Of a DNA stretch of 64,000 nt, positions 8,192 through 16,769 are shown piece by piece. The DNA lies in the NCBI RefSeq assembly GCF_003386205.1, contig NZ_QRDY01000001.1:837920-901919 (forward strand), written 5' to 3'. Position 1 is the stretch's first letter; the number at the start of each line of letters is the position of its first letter. The notes under the pieces are model-generated. The model had not been told where the DNA came from. It saw only the letters and a program-made list of their open reading frames with translations, and searched no databases. This DNA is from Cohnella lupini (GTDB taxonomy: Bacteria; Bacillota; Bacilli; Paenibacillales; Paenibacillaceae). The translations under genes were made by a program, and so were the position numbers.

Positions 8192-10192
8192 ATGAGCAAA
8201 ATCATGACAGAAAAAGCCCAGAAAAGTGAATTGAGCAATCGTAGACACTTCAGCTTTAGGCTGAATGTCTTTTTCTTTGTTACCTTTTCTCTTTTTTCCC
8301 TATTAATCGTTCGTTTGGCTTATTTGCAATTCGTAGAGGGGGAAACCCTGCGAGCGAAGGAACACGAGAACGGTTCAAAAAGGATTCCAATTCCCCCCAT
8401 CCGGGGTAACATTTACGATTCGGCTGGCAATGCGATCGCCTATTCGATTTCCACGCAATCGCTTTACTATACGCTAGATTTGAAGATGAAAGCGGATGAG
8501 GGAATGGCGTTGGCTGCCAGAATAGTAGACATATTCAATAAACTCGGCAATAAGTCAAAGAAGCCACTCACGGTACTAGGAGTGTTCGAAGACATGGATT
8601 TAAAAGGCAGGGTCAACTCCGCTTTTCAACCTCGAAGAATCAAGTCAGGACTTACGCAAGAAGAAATCGCGTATTTCTCGGAGCATCGGGACGAGTTTGA
8701 AGGAATTGAAGTCGTGGAGGAGAGTATCCGCCAATACAGCAACGACAAACTCGCGGTCCAATTAGTCGGTTACTTGAAGAAGCTAAGCGGCGCAGTGGGC
8801 AATATTGATAAATACAAAGGCATTAACAACGAAGAGATTGATGAAACGCTTAAGTACCTGACAACGGAACAAGTCGGCGCCGATGGACTTGAGCTCATGT
8901 ACCAGGACGAATTAAGAGGCCGCAACGGCTTCAAGGAATATCCGATTAACAAAGACAGCCAAATCATTGGCCCGATGAAGCTGACCAAGCCGATTAAAGG
9001 CGATAATCTTTATTTGACTATCAACAACCAAGTTCAGCTAATAGCGCAACAAGCTATCACGGATCAGATTCGAGAGATTCGTACCGCGCCGAATGAATTC
9101 CAAAAAGACTCTCATCCGATAACAGGTTATGCCGTTGCCATGGAGGTCAAGACAGGGAAGGTAGTCGCCATGGCCAGCATGCCGGATTACGATCCCTCCT
9201 TGTGGCAGGGCGGAATTAGCGAGAAGGATTGGGAGTCTGTTCAATACTTCATGAGTAATGGAACGATCAGGGACGTACAGCCTCCCTATGCGGATGACAA
9301 GGAACGCAGTATTCATCCTTCCTCATTCGTAAACTTAGGGTCAACTCAGAAACCGCTAACCGTATTAGTTGGACTAAGCGAGAAACTCATTACGCCGAAT
9401 TCGACTTTCCTAGATCCAGGATATTTTGCCTTCGGGAGTAAAGGGTATGAGACAGAAGTTAGTAATGCTAGCCGAGCGATGAACGGATTATTGACGCCGA
9501 CAATGGCCATTGCCAAGTCATCGAATGCCTTCATGGCGAAAATGATCGGTAATGCGCTTTATTTACGGGATGGTCCTAAAGGCGTCGATATCTGGGATGG
9601 TTACATGAAGCAGTTTGGTCTTGGCGTCATTACGGGAAGCGGATTGCCTAACGAATCCAAAGGAAAAACGAATTACTATGAGGAGATAAAATCAGGGAGT
9701 TCGCAATCCGCCCTGGTTTATGCTTCCTTCGGTCAACAGGCTAAGTATTCTACGCTGCAGCTCGCTCAATACGCGGCTACGCTCGCTAGCCATGGCAAGA
9801 GAATGAAGCCGCAGTTCGTTAATGAGATCAAGGATACCGACGGAAACCTTGTTCAACCCTATAAAAGCGAGGTTCTGAATACAATCCGCTTTCCCGATTC
9901 CTATTGGAAAACGATTGAAGACGGGATGGCGCTTGTTAATGTACAAGGCTTTGACGATTTCGACTATCATTTCTATCGGAAAACAGGAACGTCTCAACAG
10001 GATGTTGGAAGTCGCAAGAAAGTGGAGAATGCGGTATTCATCGCTTATGCACCTGCGGAAGATCCGGTCTTGGCCGTCGCGGTCGTTGTACCGGATGGCG
10101 GTTATGGCGGATATGCCGCAGCTCCGATCGCCCGGAAGATCTTCGATGCTTATGATTCCGAGATTGGCCTTATGGGAACACCTCGCAAATAA
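8192..10192 (+). CDS. Class B penicillin-binding protein (transpeptidase)
   Basis: 666 residues from ATG 8192, 7 bases behind AAGAGGTG. A cytoplasmic tail and one membrane anchor (about 24-45) precede a dimerisation domain (GNIYDSAGNAIAYS near 70) and a C-terminal transpeptidase domain. The active-site motifs are complete: Ser384-Thr-Gln-Lys387, Ser443-Ser-Asn445 and Lys597-Thr-Gly-Thr. It cross-links peptidoglycan outside the membrane. No glycosyltransferase domain is present, so it is class B (FtsI/PbpA type) rather than class A. It lies just upstream of an unknown protein and an Amj-type lipid II flippase on the same strand. It is not in a division cluster, so it is probably an accessory or stress-related PBP. 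Confidence 0.9.
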   Translation: MSKIMTEKAQKSELSNRRHFSFRLNVFFFVTFSLFSLLIVRLAYLQFVEGETLRAKEHENGSKRIPIPPIRGNIYDSAGNAIAYSISTQSLYYTLDLKMKADEGMALAARIVDIFNKLGNKSKKPLTVLGVFEDMDLKGRVNSAFQPRRIKSGLTQEEIAYFSEHRDEFEGIEVVEESIRQYSNDKLAVQLVGYLKKLSGAVGNIDKYKGINNEEIDETLKYLTTEQVGADGLELMYQDELRGRNGFKEYPINKDSQIIGPMKLTKPIKGDNLYLTINNQVQLIAQQAITDQIREIRTAPNEFQKDSHPITGYAVAMEVKTGKVVAMASMPDYDPSLWQGGISEKDWESVQYFMSNGTIRDVQPPYADDKERSIHPSSFVNLGSTQKPLTVLVGLSEKLITPNSTFLDPGYFAFGSKGYETEVSNASRAMNGLLTPTMAIAKSSNAFMAKMIGNALYLRDGPKGVDIWDGYMKQFGLGVITGSGLPNESKGKTNYYEEIKSGSSQSALVYASFGQQAKYSTLQLAQYAATLASHGKRMKPQFVNEIKDTDGNLVQPYKSEVLNTIRFPDSYWKTIEDGMALVNVQGFDDFDYHFYRKTGTSQQDVGSRKKVENAVFIAYAPAEDPVLAVAVVVPDGGYGGYAAAPIARKIFDAYDSEIGLMGTPRK

Positions 10193-10226
10193 CGAGAAAA
10201 CCCAATTGGGGAGATGATATTTACTT

Positions 10227-10787
10227 GTGACACTGTTCTATTATATAGCTTCAAATCGTGAGCTTCCGATAGGTTCTTTCGGACAGAAGAAAACAGTGAT
10301 GACGCTTAATCATTACGTTACGCATGTGAATCCTGTGGCGAAGGATCATCCCTCTATGCAAATACTGCTGGCGAAGTATCCAGAGGGCGATAAGCGTATG
10401 GAGATATACGAGACGGAAGAGGATGCAGCCGGTTTGTATATAATCGGACCAATTCATATTCAAGACTCCTCGAATATATTCCGTAACCCATTGGTGTACC
10501 AAGTGAATTCAGAAGGCGGTTCCTTCCAGATTAATAACGAAATGAAACGCTCTCTCCCCACATACTATCAGACCAGTAAGAAATGCTTGTCAGAGCTATT
10601 CGCTTACCTGGGTCGTAATGTAGAAATAGGCGAAGAATTAGAGCTCTATTGCTGTTGGGCGCATGGAAAGGAACGATTTTTGGAAGCACCCAATAAAGAG
10701 CTTAATCTCGCGCTTGAGCTATCGACATTTCGCTTCGATGATGAGTTCGAGTGGAAAGAACGTCAGTATATAAGCATCAAAAAGTGA
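10227..10787 (+). CDS. Hypothetical protein between PBP and amj
   Basis: 186 residues, soluble, no signal peptide. GTG 10227 is the first in-frame start; GGGGAG lies 13 bases upstream, rather far, so the true start may differ. The sequence has mixed alpha/beta character with several aromatic residues (FYYIASNRELPIGSFG near the N-terminus, ELELYCCWAHGKERF near 140). The start resembles other small Bacillales proteins of unknown function but I cannot name a family. The position suggests co-transcription with the PBP gene 34 bases upstream. Confidence 0.65.
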   Translation: MTLFYYIASNRELPIGSFGQKKTVMTLNHYVTHVNPVAKDHPSMQILLAKYPEGDKRMEIYETEEDAAGLYIIGPIHIQDSSNIFRNPLVYQVNSEGGSFQINNEMKRSLPTYYQTSKKCLSELFAYLGRNVEIGEELELYCCWAHGKERFLEAPNKELNLALELSTFRFDDEFEWKERQYISIKK

Positions 10788-10860
10788 GCAGAAGAAGTAG
10801 TCGAGCGGAATTGACCAAATGGCATAGCATGTGACTTCAGAGCAAAGAAGTGGTGACAGA

Positions 10861-11676
10861 GTGGCATTTTTAACTAACAAGCTTCTATTCATTGCCTTTT
10901 TTATTCTAATTATTCATTGCATTGAGACCCTTGCGTATGCCGTTCGTCTGTCGGGTGCAAGAGTGAAATTAATTGCTTCTTCTCTTTCGCTGTTTAGCAT
11001 GATGGTAATCGTCTCAAGGATGGCGAACATGATGCAGCAACCTTTTACGGGAAGTTTGATTGATACTGCAGGACCACTAAATACTTTACAAATAGTTGAA
11101 AACCAATACAGATTTTTAATAGGAGCTTCGACAGTAGGAACAGTGTTCGGAATGATATTGTTACCGACGTTTACGGCATTGTTTTCTCGGACAATCATCT
11201 TATTGGCAAATGAGCGAGGTTCTGTGCTCTCGGTGATCAAGAGGAGTTTTTCGTTGTCATTCTTGAAACAAGGGAGCAAGCATATCCACCTGCCCAAAAT
11301 ATCCTATTTAAGAGGTATTGGTCTGAAGACAATACCAATGCGGTTATTCGTTATCAATATAATCGTTACAGCTATTTACACCATTGGAGTCTTATCGGCG
11401 TTATATGCATCGCTCTTAGCGCCTAATAGAGCTGGGGCTACCATAATGGCATCAGGTTTAATAAACGGCATTGCAACCATACTTCTTGCTCTTTTTATTG
11501 ATCCAAAGATATCGGTATTAGCAGATGATGTCGTTAATGGTAAGGGAAGTTATCTAAAGCTTAAAAGTATCTCTGTATTCATGATAACGGGCAGACTTAT
11601 CGGCACGATTGCGGCACAACTGCTATTTATACCTGGAGCCACATACATTGCTTGGCTTACGAAGTTTATTGTGTGA
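10861..11676 (+). CDS. amj: Lipid II flippase, Amj family
   Basis: About 271 residues, six or more hydrophobic segments. The opening after GTG 10861 (LLFIAFFILIIHCIETLAYAVRLSG) with HCIETLAYA and RLSGARVKLIASSLSLF is the signature of the Amj/YdaH family (DUF2837). In Bacillus subtilis, Amj is an alternate flippase that moves lipid II across the membrane when MurJ is lost or inhibited. The extended start at 10831 would add ten polar residues, so 10861 is preferred although its ribosome binding site is weak. Location downstream of a transpeptidase supports a role in peptidoglycan synthesis. A hairpin terminator follows. Confidence 0.85.
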   Translation: MAFLTNKLLFIAFFILIIHCIETLAYAVRLSGARVKLIASSLSLFSMMVIVSRMANMMQQPFTGSLIDTAGPLNTLQIVENQYRFLIGASTVGTVFGMILLPTFTALFSRTIILLANERGSVLSVIKRSFSLSFLKQGSKHIHLPKISYLRGIGLKTIPMRLFVINIIVTAIYTIGVLSALYASLLAPNRAGATIMASGLINGIATILLALFIDPKISVLADDVVNGKGSYLKLKSISVFMITGRLIGTIAAQLLFIPGATYIAWLTKFIV

Positions 11677-11713
11677 GTCCAGGTCCAGTAGATCGTAGAG
11701 ATAGAGGTTCGCA

Positions 11714-11740
11714 AAAGGCCATCCGCTAAGGATGGCCTTT
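11714..11740 (+). terminator. Terminator after amj
   Basis: AAAGGCCATCC pairs exactly with GGATGGCCTTT around a 5-base loop. Confidence 0.75.
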
Positions 11741-11842
11741 CTCATTCAATCTCTTTTGCGGGATGGAAAAAACGTCAGTTTTTCACAATATTTTTCAATA
11801 GACGCGAGCAGGAATACTTAAAAATCATTAATGTTAGAAATG

Positions 11843-11871
11843 TTGACATAGAAAATGGGGCTAGCTATACT
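11843..11871 (+). promoter_or_regulatory. Strong sigma-A promoter
   Basis: TTGACA (11843-11848), 17-base spacer, TATACT (11866-11871): a consensus -35 and a one-mismatch -10. It reads into a small ORF and the first GNAT paralogue. Confidence 0.8.
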
Positions 11872-11884
11872 CTAATAATCGCTG

Positions 11885-11910
11885 TTTTACTTACCTTCCG
11901 GTAAGTAAAA
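11885..11910. promoter_or_regulatory. Operator-like palindrome at the transcription start
   Basis: TTTTACTTACC (11885-11895), 4-base spacer, GGTAAGTAAAA (11900-11910). TTACTTACC/GGTAAGTAA arms resemble TetR-family operators. It begins 14 bases after the -10, so a bound repressor would block the promoter upstream. Confidence 0.6.
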
Positions 11911-11952
11911 TTCTGCGACTTGATTTCACAACAAGAAGGAGCTTACGAAACG

Positions 11953-12024
11953 ATGAGTAATCAAAGCAAAGCAGGTATGATGTATCGGAATCTCAATAAA
12001 AAAATACCCAGGAATGCTCCATGA
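11953..12024 (+). CDS. 23-codon upstream ORF, coupled to GNAT gene
   Basis: ATG 11953 follows AAGGAGC; the peptide is MSNQSKAGMMYRNLNKKIP plus four residues and its TGA overlaps the ATG of the next gene (ATGA at 12021). It may be a leader that couples translation, or the N-terminal scar of a lost gene: MYRNL resembles an aldo/keto reductase start. Not verified as expressed. Confidence 0.4.
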   Translation: MSNQSKAGMMYRNLNKKIPRNAP

Positions 12025-12806
12025 CCGCAATTCCTGAGAAGATCAAGCAAAACATGATTTATGCAATTTCACAACTGGCCAATTTCAGCCCCCGTATCGT
12101 TTTGGGACGAACGCCGCAGGCAATCCGAATCGAATCCGACCTCGCTCATCCTCTGTACAACCGCGTCGTTACCTATCAAGGGGCGCTGTCCGGCAACGCA
12201 TTGGACGAATTAGGGAAGTTGGCGGATGATTACCGTGCACGCAAGGTCCCATTCACTTGGCTGACCTGGCCTCAGGACGACGATGTCGCCGATTTGGAGC
12301 AGGCGCTGGAGGCAATCGGGCTTATAAAGGTCGAAGATATGTCCGGCATGTCGCTTTCCTTGACCGACTGGACGTACGTTGCGCCCGCGATTCCAGGCTT
12401 CGTCATCAAACAGATTCGAGCTCCATCGGAAATGAAATGGTTCAAGGATATTCCGTCCGTGTTTGGTTTGGACGGAGAGGCGGGAGATGTCTTCGTGCAG
12501 ATCTGTGAAGCTGCCGCTTTCGGCGAGAATGCTGTATTCCGGCATTATGTCGGCTTCCTAGACGGCAAGCCCGCCGCAGCAGTGACTGCTATCCAAGACG
12601 GGGAGACGATAGGCATCTACAACGTGGCCACTCTGGAAGCCTATAGACGTAGAGGTCTCGGAAGCGCAATGACCGCGCATGCCGTGCGCGAAGGACAGGC
12701 TGCCGGCGGACGAATCGCCGTTCTGCAGGCGAGCAAGATGGGAAATGGCGTGTATCAGTCGATCGGATTCAGCGACGATATCGCGATCGGTGTCTACTTG
12801 GGGTAA
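12021..12806 (+). CDS. GNAT acetyltransferase, paralogue A
   Basis: 261 residues. The C-terminal half holds a GNAT domain: the acetyl-CoA loop YRRRGLGSAMTAHAVREGQ (about 213-231) and the closing VLQASKMGNGVYQSIGF. The N-terminal 110 residues (IESDLAHPLYNRVVTYQGAL, and PFTWLTWPQDD) form the second lobe found in two-part GNAT proteins. The same architecture and many identical blocks recur in the proteins at 15790 and 17051. Substrate unknown. The ATG overlaps the stop of a small upstream ORF, and the promoter and palindrome at 11843-11910 lie just ahead, so this gene is probably repressor-controlled. Confidence 0.8.
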   Translation: MTAIPEKIKQNMIYAISQLANFSPRIVLGRTPQAIRIESDLAHPLYNRVVTYQGALSGNALDELGKLADDYRARKVPFTWLTWPQDDDVADLEQALEAIGLIKVEDMSGMSLSLTDWTYVAPAIPGFVIKQIRAPSEMKWFKDIPSVFGLDGEAGDVFVQICEAAAFGENAVFRHYVGFLDGKPAAAVTAIQDGETIGIYNVATLEAYRRRGLGSAMTAHAVREGQAAGGRIAVLQASKMGNGVYQSIGFSDDIAIGVYLG

Positions 12807-12879
12807 CTTAAAATATAATGCTGCAAAATGCTATTGTACGAAACAGGCATCGATGCGCAGACATTTGGAGGATAAGAAG

Positions 12880-13647
12880 ATGAAAATAGGTCTCAAAAAG
12901 AAAGCGGCATCGTTAATGGTGGCCGCCGTTGTCACAACCTGTCTGCCGGCGGTCGTATCCGCAAGCGAAGGGGAACTCACGATCTCTATTAATGGAACGA
13001 AATTGGTATCGTCCGCCAATCATGTTGCAGACGGCCGGGTCTACATAGATCTGAAGAAATTCTCTGCTTTTACTGGATTTACTTTCTCTTACGACAACAA
13101 GAAGCATTCCGCAATCATAAATGGAAAAGAAGTTAAGGCTGTGGAAACGAAGGGCATACCGACGGTGGCCATAAAAGACTTGGCGAACGCAGTAGACGTG
13201 AATAGTCTCTCTTGGAATGGAAAAACCAAAACGGCGCAGCTTTCCTTCGCATCCAAACTGGTCGTATACGGAGATATTGTTTCCGAGTTGGCTGGTTGCG
13301 TGCTGCAGAACCGCTTCACCGTCGGTGACGGCATCGTGTTCCGCATGAAAGCAACTAACCCGGTTACGGGCAAGCTTGCCGAAGATGCGAAACTGCAGGT
13401 TCATCTGGCCACAGGCGAAGTGCTTGACATGCAACTGGGGCAACACCCGCCTGAGTTACCTGGCGGCGAGAAATTCTGGAGCGCGAATTACAAAGTAACG
13501 GATAAAACGCCGAAGGGAACTCTCGGCTACTATATTACCGCGCAATCGGCTTCCATGAAAGGGGAATACAAGCCGTTCCAAGTTATGCCTTCTCTCATTA
13601 CAATCGTTGACACCGAGCCCTCGGAAACTGGGAAATCGACCCAATAA
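12880..13647 (+). CDS. Secreted protein with copper amine oxidase N-terminal-like domain
   Basis: 255 residues from ATG 12880, behind GGAGGAT; the longer open frame upstream overlaps the GNAT gene and is not coding. Residues 1-27 form a signal peptide (ending VVSASEG). Residues about 30-125 follow the copper amine oxidase N-terminal-like pattern common in Paenibacillus exported proteins (GRVYIDLKKFSAFTGF, KHSAIINGKEVKAV, WNGKTKTAQL). The C-terminal 110 residues look like an immunoglobulin-like beta sandwich. No catalytic residues are visible; a wall-associated or adhesion role is likely. The next gene, 40 bases on, is another exported beta-rich protein. Confidence 0.7.
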   Translation: MKIGLKKKAASLMVAAVVTTCLPAVVSASEGELTISINGTKLVSSANHVADGRVYIDLKKFSAFTGFTFSYDNKKHSAIINGKEVKAVETKGIPTVAIKDLANAVDVNSLSWNGKTKTAQLSFASKLVVYGDIVSELAGCVLQNRFTVGDGIVFRMKATNPVTGKLAEDAKLQVHLATGEVLDMQLGQHPPELPGGEKFWSANYKVTDKTPKGTLGYYITAQSASMKGEYKPFQVMPSLITIVDTEPSETGKSTQ

Positions 13648-13687
13648 CACCACAACTATGAACAACAGACGAAAGAGGTTAAATTCA

Positions 13688-15151
13688 TTGCATCCGATGT
13701 TACGAATAGTTAAACCTAACACGATCCTAAGTTTGTTACTTCTGCTTTCTACCGTCTTTTTCGCGTTGCCTGCTTCTGCAGAAAAAAAAGTTGCGTCCGC
13801 AACCCCTACCGTTACGATCGAGGAAAACAACAGCACGGTAGGGGCTGTCGTTCATTTCTCTTCTAATGGTCTGGAACCAAACAAGCCGGTCAAGCTGCAG
13901 TGGGAAACAGAGCAAGGTAGTTATAACATACAAGGTATTTATAGCTTAATCGGCCCGTCCTACAAGCTAGAAGAGCAAACGATGACGATGGGCACGACCG
14001 ACAGTATGGGCAAATGGAATGGAAGCTTTGTCGTACCGAAAGGCTTCGGAGGCGACCATACGATTTACGTAAGACAGAACAACGAAAAAGTCGCCCAAAC
14101 GAATGTCTTCGTTGCTCCGACCTTCCGCTTGTTCCCGGAGTCGGGTCCTATCGGAACGGAAATCACGGTGCAGGCCGAGGGTATCAGCTACGCGACCATG
14201 GAGAGTAACTGGCAGTTATCCTACGATAACAAGATGACGGGACTAATCTCCGCCGTGTCCACGAACGGAAGCGCGACCGCGAAAATACGAGCCGCAGGTC
14301 CAGTAGGCAAGCATTCGATCACCATCTGGCATGGTTACTTAGGAATGCCTTATATAAACTATACGGAAGCTCCGAACTCCTATCTACCGGTGCCAAGCTT
14401 TGCGTTTACGGTTACGGATGAAGCTCCGATCGTCCGTAATGAAGTAGAAGCGCAACCGAATGCCGCCGGGGGAGGCGTGCAGATGCCGAAGTTAACGAAC
14501 AAAACAGGCGTCAACGCGACATTGAGCCGGTCCGTCGGACAAGTCGGGGATTCGGTGACGTTAAAGGCTAGCGGTTTGCCTGCAGGCAAACAAGCGGATT
14601 TGGTCTGGCATACGATGGAGGGCAGCCGGATTACGGGTATGGGTTTCGCGGAGAAAAAGAGTTCGCTCGGAACGGCTCGCACGGACAGCAACGGCAGTCT
14701 GAGCTATGAATTTCCTATCCCGGACGATCTAGGAGGCGTGCCGCACCGGATTGAACTGAGGGTTGGAGACATCTCGTATGCGGAGGTATACCTGTCGATA
14801 TCGCCATCGATCACCAAAATCACGCCATCCTCCGGGCCGGCGGGGACCGAAATTACAATCCAGATCAAAGGCGTCGGTTGGACGGAATACGACAACGCGT
14901 ATTATTTGGATTACGATAATGCCTATCTGGGATACATGTGCGGATTTAACAGCCAAGGAACCGTAACGTTTACGGTTCCGGCTACCGGCGAGCCCGGTTA
15001 TCATATCCTCGATCTCTATCCGGGCATTTACCGAGGCAAGCAGGCAAATCCGGACGTTTACGTCGCACCGCAGTTAACCTACGGCGCAGATCATCCGGGT
15101 TCGGCGATACCCGCTATTCGAATGGGCTTCACGATTACCGAGAGACCGTGA
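13688..15151 (+). CDS. Secreted protein with duplicated IPT/TIG-like modules
   Basis: 487 residues if started at TTG 13688, 9 bases behind AAAGAGG; this gives a clean signal peptide (hydrophobic LSLLLLLSTVFFALPASA). The mature part contains two copies of a two-domain unit. Each copy has a module beginning VG.VV.FSS/LKASGL and a module beginning SGPIGTEITV or SGPAGTEITI, the latter typical of IPT/TIG immunoglobulin-like folds; copies start near residues 30 and 275. No enzymatic motif is present. It is probably an extracellular binding or structural protein co-expressed with the gene upstream. Confidence 0.7.
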   Translation: MHPMLRIVKPNTILSLLLLLSTVFFALPASAEKKVASATPTVTIEENNSTVGAVVHFSSNGLEPNKPVKLQWETEQGSYNIQGIYSLIGPSYKLEEQTMTMGTTDSMGKWNGSFVVPKGFGGDHTIYVRQNNEKVAQTNVFVAPTFRLFPESGPIGTEITVQAEGISYATMESNWQLSYDNKMTGLISAVSTNGSATAKIRAAGPVGKHSITIWHGYLGMPYINYTEAPNSYLPVPSFAFTVTDEAPIVRNEVEAQPNAAGGGVQMPKLTNKTGVNATLSRSVGQVGDSVTLKASGLPAGKQADLVWHTMEGSRITGMGFAEKKSSLGTARTDSNGSLSYEFPIPDDLGGVPHRIELRVGDISYAEVYLSISPSITKITPSSGPAGTEITIQIKGVGWTEYDNAYYLDYDNAYLGYMCGFNSQGTVTFTVPATGEPGYHILDLYPGIYRGKQANPDVYVAPQLTYGADHPGSAIPAIRMGFTITERP

Positions 15152-15161
15152 AAAATGAACC

Positions 15162-15226
15162 GTGCCCCTTTTAGTGAACATCTGAAAACCTCATGGTTGG
15201 ATCAATGCCATTGAAAGGGGTACGAT
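15162..15226. repeat. Imperfect inverted repeat, possible IS-end remnant
   Basis: GTGCCCCTTTTAGTGAACAT at the left faces ATTGAAAGGGGTAC at the right across about 30 bases. The CCCCTTTTAGTG arm looks like the tip of an IS3-type element, but no transposase is present. Could equally be a terminator for the gene upstream. Confidence 0.3.
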
Positions 15227-15256
15227 AACTACGAAATGAAAATGGAGGTTACATAA

Positions 15257-15757
15257 ATAGTTACAATCAGAATAGCCTCACATGCAGATACCCAACAAAT
15301 TAGAGAGGTCGCCTTCGAGACTTGGACAGCGGCTTATCGAGAAAGCCTTTCAATTGACTTTATTAATAATTATCTCAATAAGGCATTTTCAATTTCAAAA
15401 ATACGTCAGTTAATTGACGGCGATATAGTCTTAGGGAAGTCATCGTTTCTTGTAGCTGAAGAATCTAACCAAATAATAGGATATGCGCAATTAATCCAAC
15501 TAAGTGAAGCTAAATATGACTTATATCGAATTTATATAAAACCGGGATCGCAAAAACAAGGAATCGGCACAAAGTTTTTAAGTGAATTTATTAAAATCAT
15601 GAAATCCGAGGACGCTTTAACTGTAACTGTAAAAAAAGACAATGTAATAGGAAGAGCATTCTATTCAAAGAATGGCTTTAAGGAAGTTGAAGAGAGTACG
15701 TTAACGCTTGAAGGAAAGCAATTGGCCATTATTAAATACGAATTAATTATTAAATAA
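15257..15757 (+). CDS. GNAT acetyltransferase with apparent AUA start
   Basis: An open frame of 166 codons begins directly after TAA 15254-15256 and ends at TAA 15757. GGAGG at 15244-15248 sits 8 bases before an ATA codon at 15257, exactly where an ATG is expected; no in-frame ATG, GTG or TTG occurs before the acetyl-CoA loop. The protein is a complete GNAT domain: IRIASHADTQQIREVAFETW at the start, YRIYIKPGSQKQGIGTKFL as the loop, and AFYSKNGFKEVEE near the end. It is either started inefficiently at AUA or a recently silenced gene (ATG to ATA). It is more AT-rich than its neighbours, suggesting separate origin. Confidence 0.65.
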   Translation: MVTIRIASHADTQQIREVAFETWTAAYRESLSIDFINNYLNKAFSISKIRQLIDGDIVLGKSSFLVAEESNQIIGYAQLIQLSEAKYDLYRIYIKPGSQKQGIGTKFLSEFIKIMKSEDALTVTVKKDNVIGRAFYSKNGFKEVEESTLTLEGKQLAIIKYELIIK

Positions 15758-15789
15758 TCCGGCAAAACGAAAGGGGGTGAAAAGCGAAA

Positions 15790-16569
15790 ATGATAAATAA
15801 AAAGGAAGCAATCTTGGAGAACATGATCCAAACGTTTGAACGGTTGAGCAGTAACAGTCCTTACGCGAATTTTTCCCGTTACGATAACTGCGCAAGAATC
15901 GAATCCGAATTGCCGTTAACGATTTTCAATCGCGTATTTGATTATAAAGCACCTAATGACGATAAGATCGATGCTACCAGGCAAGTGAAATCCATAATCG
16001 ATTCGTATCAAGATCGTGGCGTAAAATGCGTCTGGCATACCTATTCCCATACACAGGACGAAGATCTTAACGATACACTGATATCTAACGGGTTCAAATC
16101 GGGCGGTACCATGTCCGGCATGGCGGTTGATCTTGGAGAGAAAGAGATTAACCGATCTAATGTGCCAGGATTGAGAATCGTGACCGTTCATACGGATGAA
16201 GAACTTGAGATGTTCAAACGGGTGTTCGTGGCAGAATACGGTCTTCCGGACGAATTAGCCAATGCGTTTACCGAAGCTTTTGCATATGATCCGGAAGGAC
16301 AAATGCAGTATTTTCTGGCCTATTTGAATGAAGTGCCGGTAGGAACGGCCATGACGTTCAGCACAGGCGAAGTGACAGGCATTTACACGGTTGCGACATT
16401 GAAGGAATTCCGTACAAAAGGTATCGGTGGCGCGCTTGTTGGTCATGCTTTACTCGACATGCAAGCCGCGGGAGCAAAGTTAGCCATTTTACAGTCTAGT
16501 TCCATGGGACAGACCATTTACCGCAAACATGGGTTTGAGGAAGAACTGACGATTAATTTATTCGTGTGA
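15790..16569 (+). CDS. GNAT acetyltransferase, paralogue B
   Basis: 259 residues behind AAAGGGGGTG. The layout matches the proteins at 12021 and 17051: an N-terminal lobe (RIESELPLTIFNRVFDY) and a GNAT domain with the loop KEFRTKGIGGALVGHALLDMQ and the ending LQSSSMGQTIYRKHGFEEE. It is the most diverged of the three, with a longer linker around GLPDELANAFTEAFAYDPEG. The family acetylates small amines or proteins; the substrate is unknown. It follows the AUA-start GNAT gene by 32 bases and may share its transcript. Confidence 0.8.
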   Translation: MINKKEAILENMIQTFERLSSNSPYANFSRYDNCARIESELPLTIFNRVFDYKAPNDDKIDATRQVKSIIDSYQDRGVKCVWHTYSHTQDEDLNDTLISNGFKSGGTMSGMAVDLGEKEINRSNVPGLRIVTVHTDEELEMFKRVFVAEYGLPDELANAFTEAFAYDPEGQMQYFLAYLNEVPVGTAMTFSTGEVTGIYTVATLKEFRTKGIGGALVGHALLDMQAAGAKLAILQSSSMGQTIYRKHGFEEELTINLFV

Positions 16570-16769
16570 CGTAACAGGAAGAGATGGACGCATCGCCAAT
16601 ATCGTCGGCAAGGCCGATGTTTTAGTAGCTTTCGTCTGGGCACGATTAAACTGACGCTTGTGACGGCTGTATTGAACTTATCAAGCGCTACAGCAGTCTC
16701 CGGAGACTGGAACGTTTCTCTCTTTCTTGTGTCAGAAAAGACGGCTATGGCCATACGGTCACTTTCATT

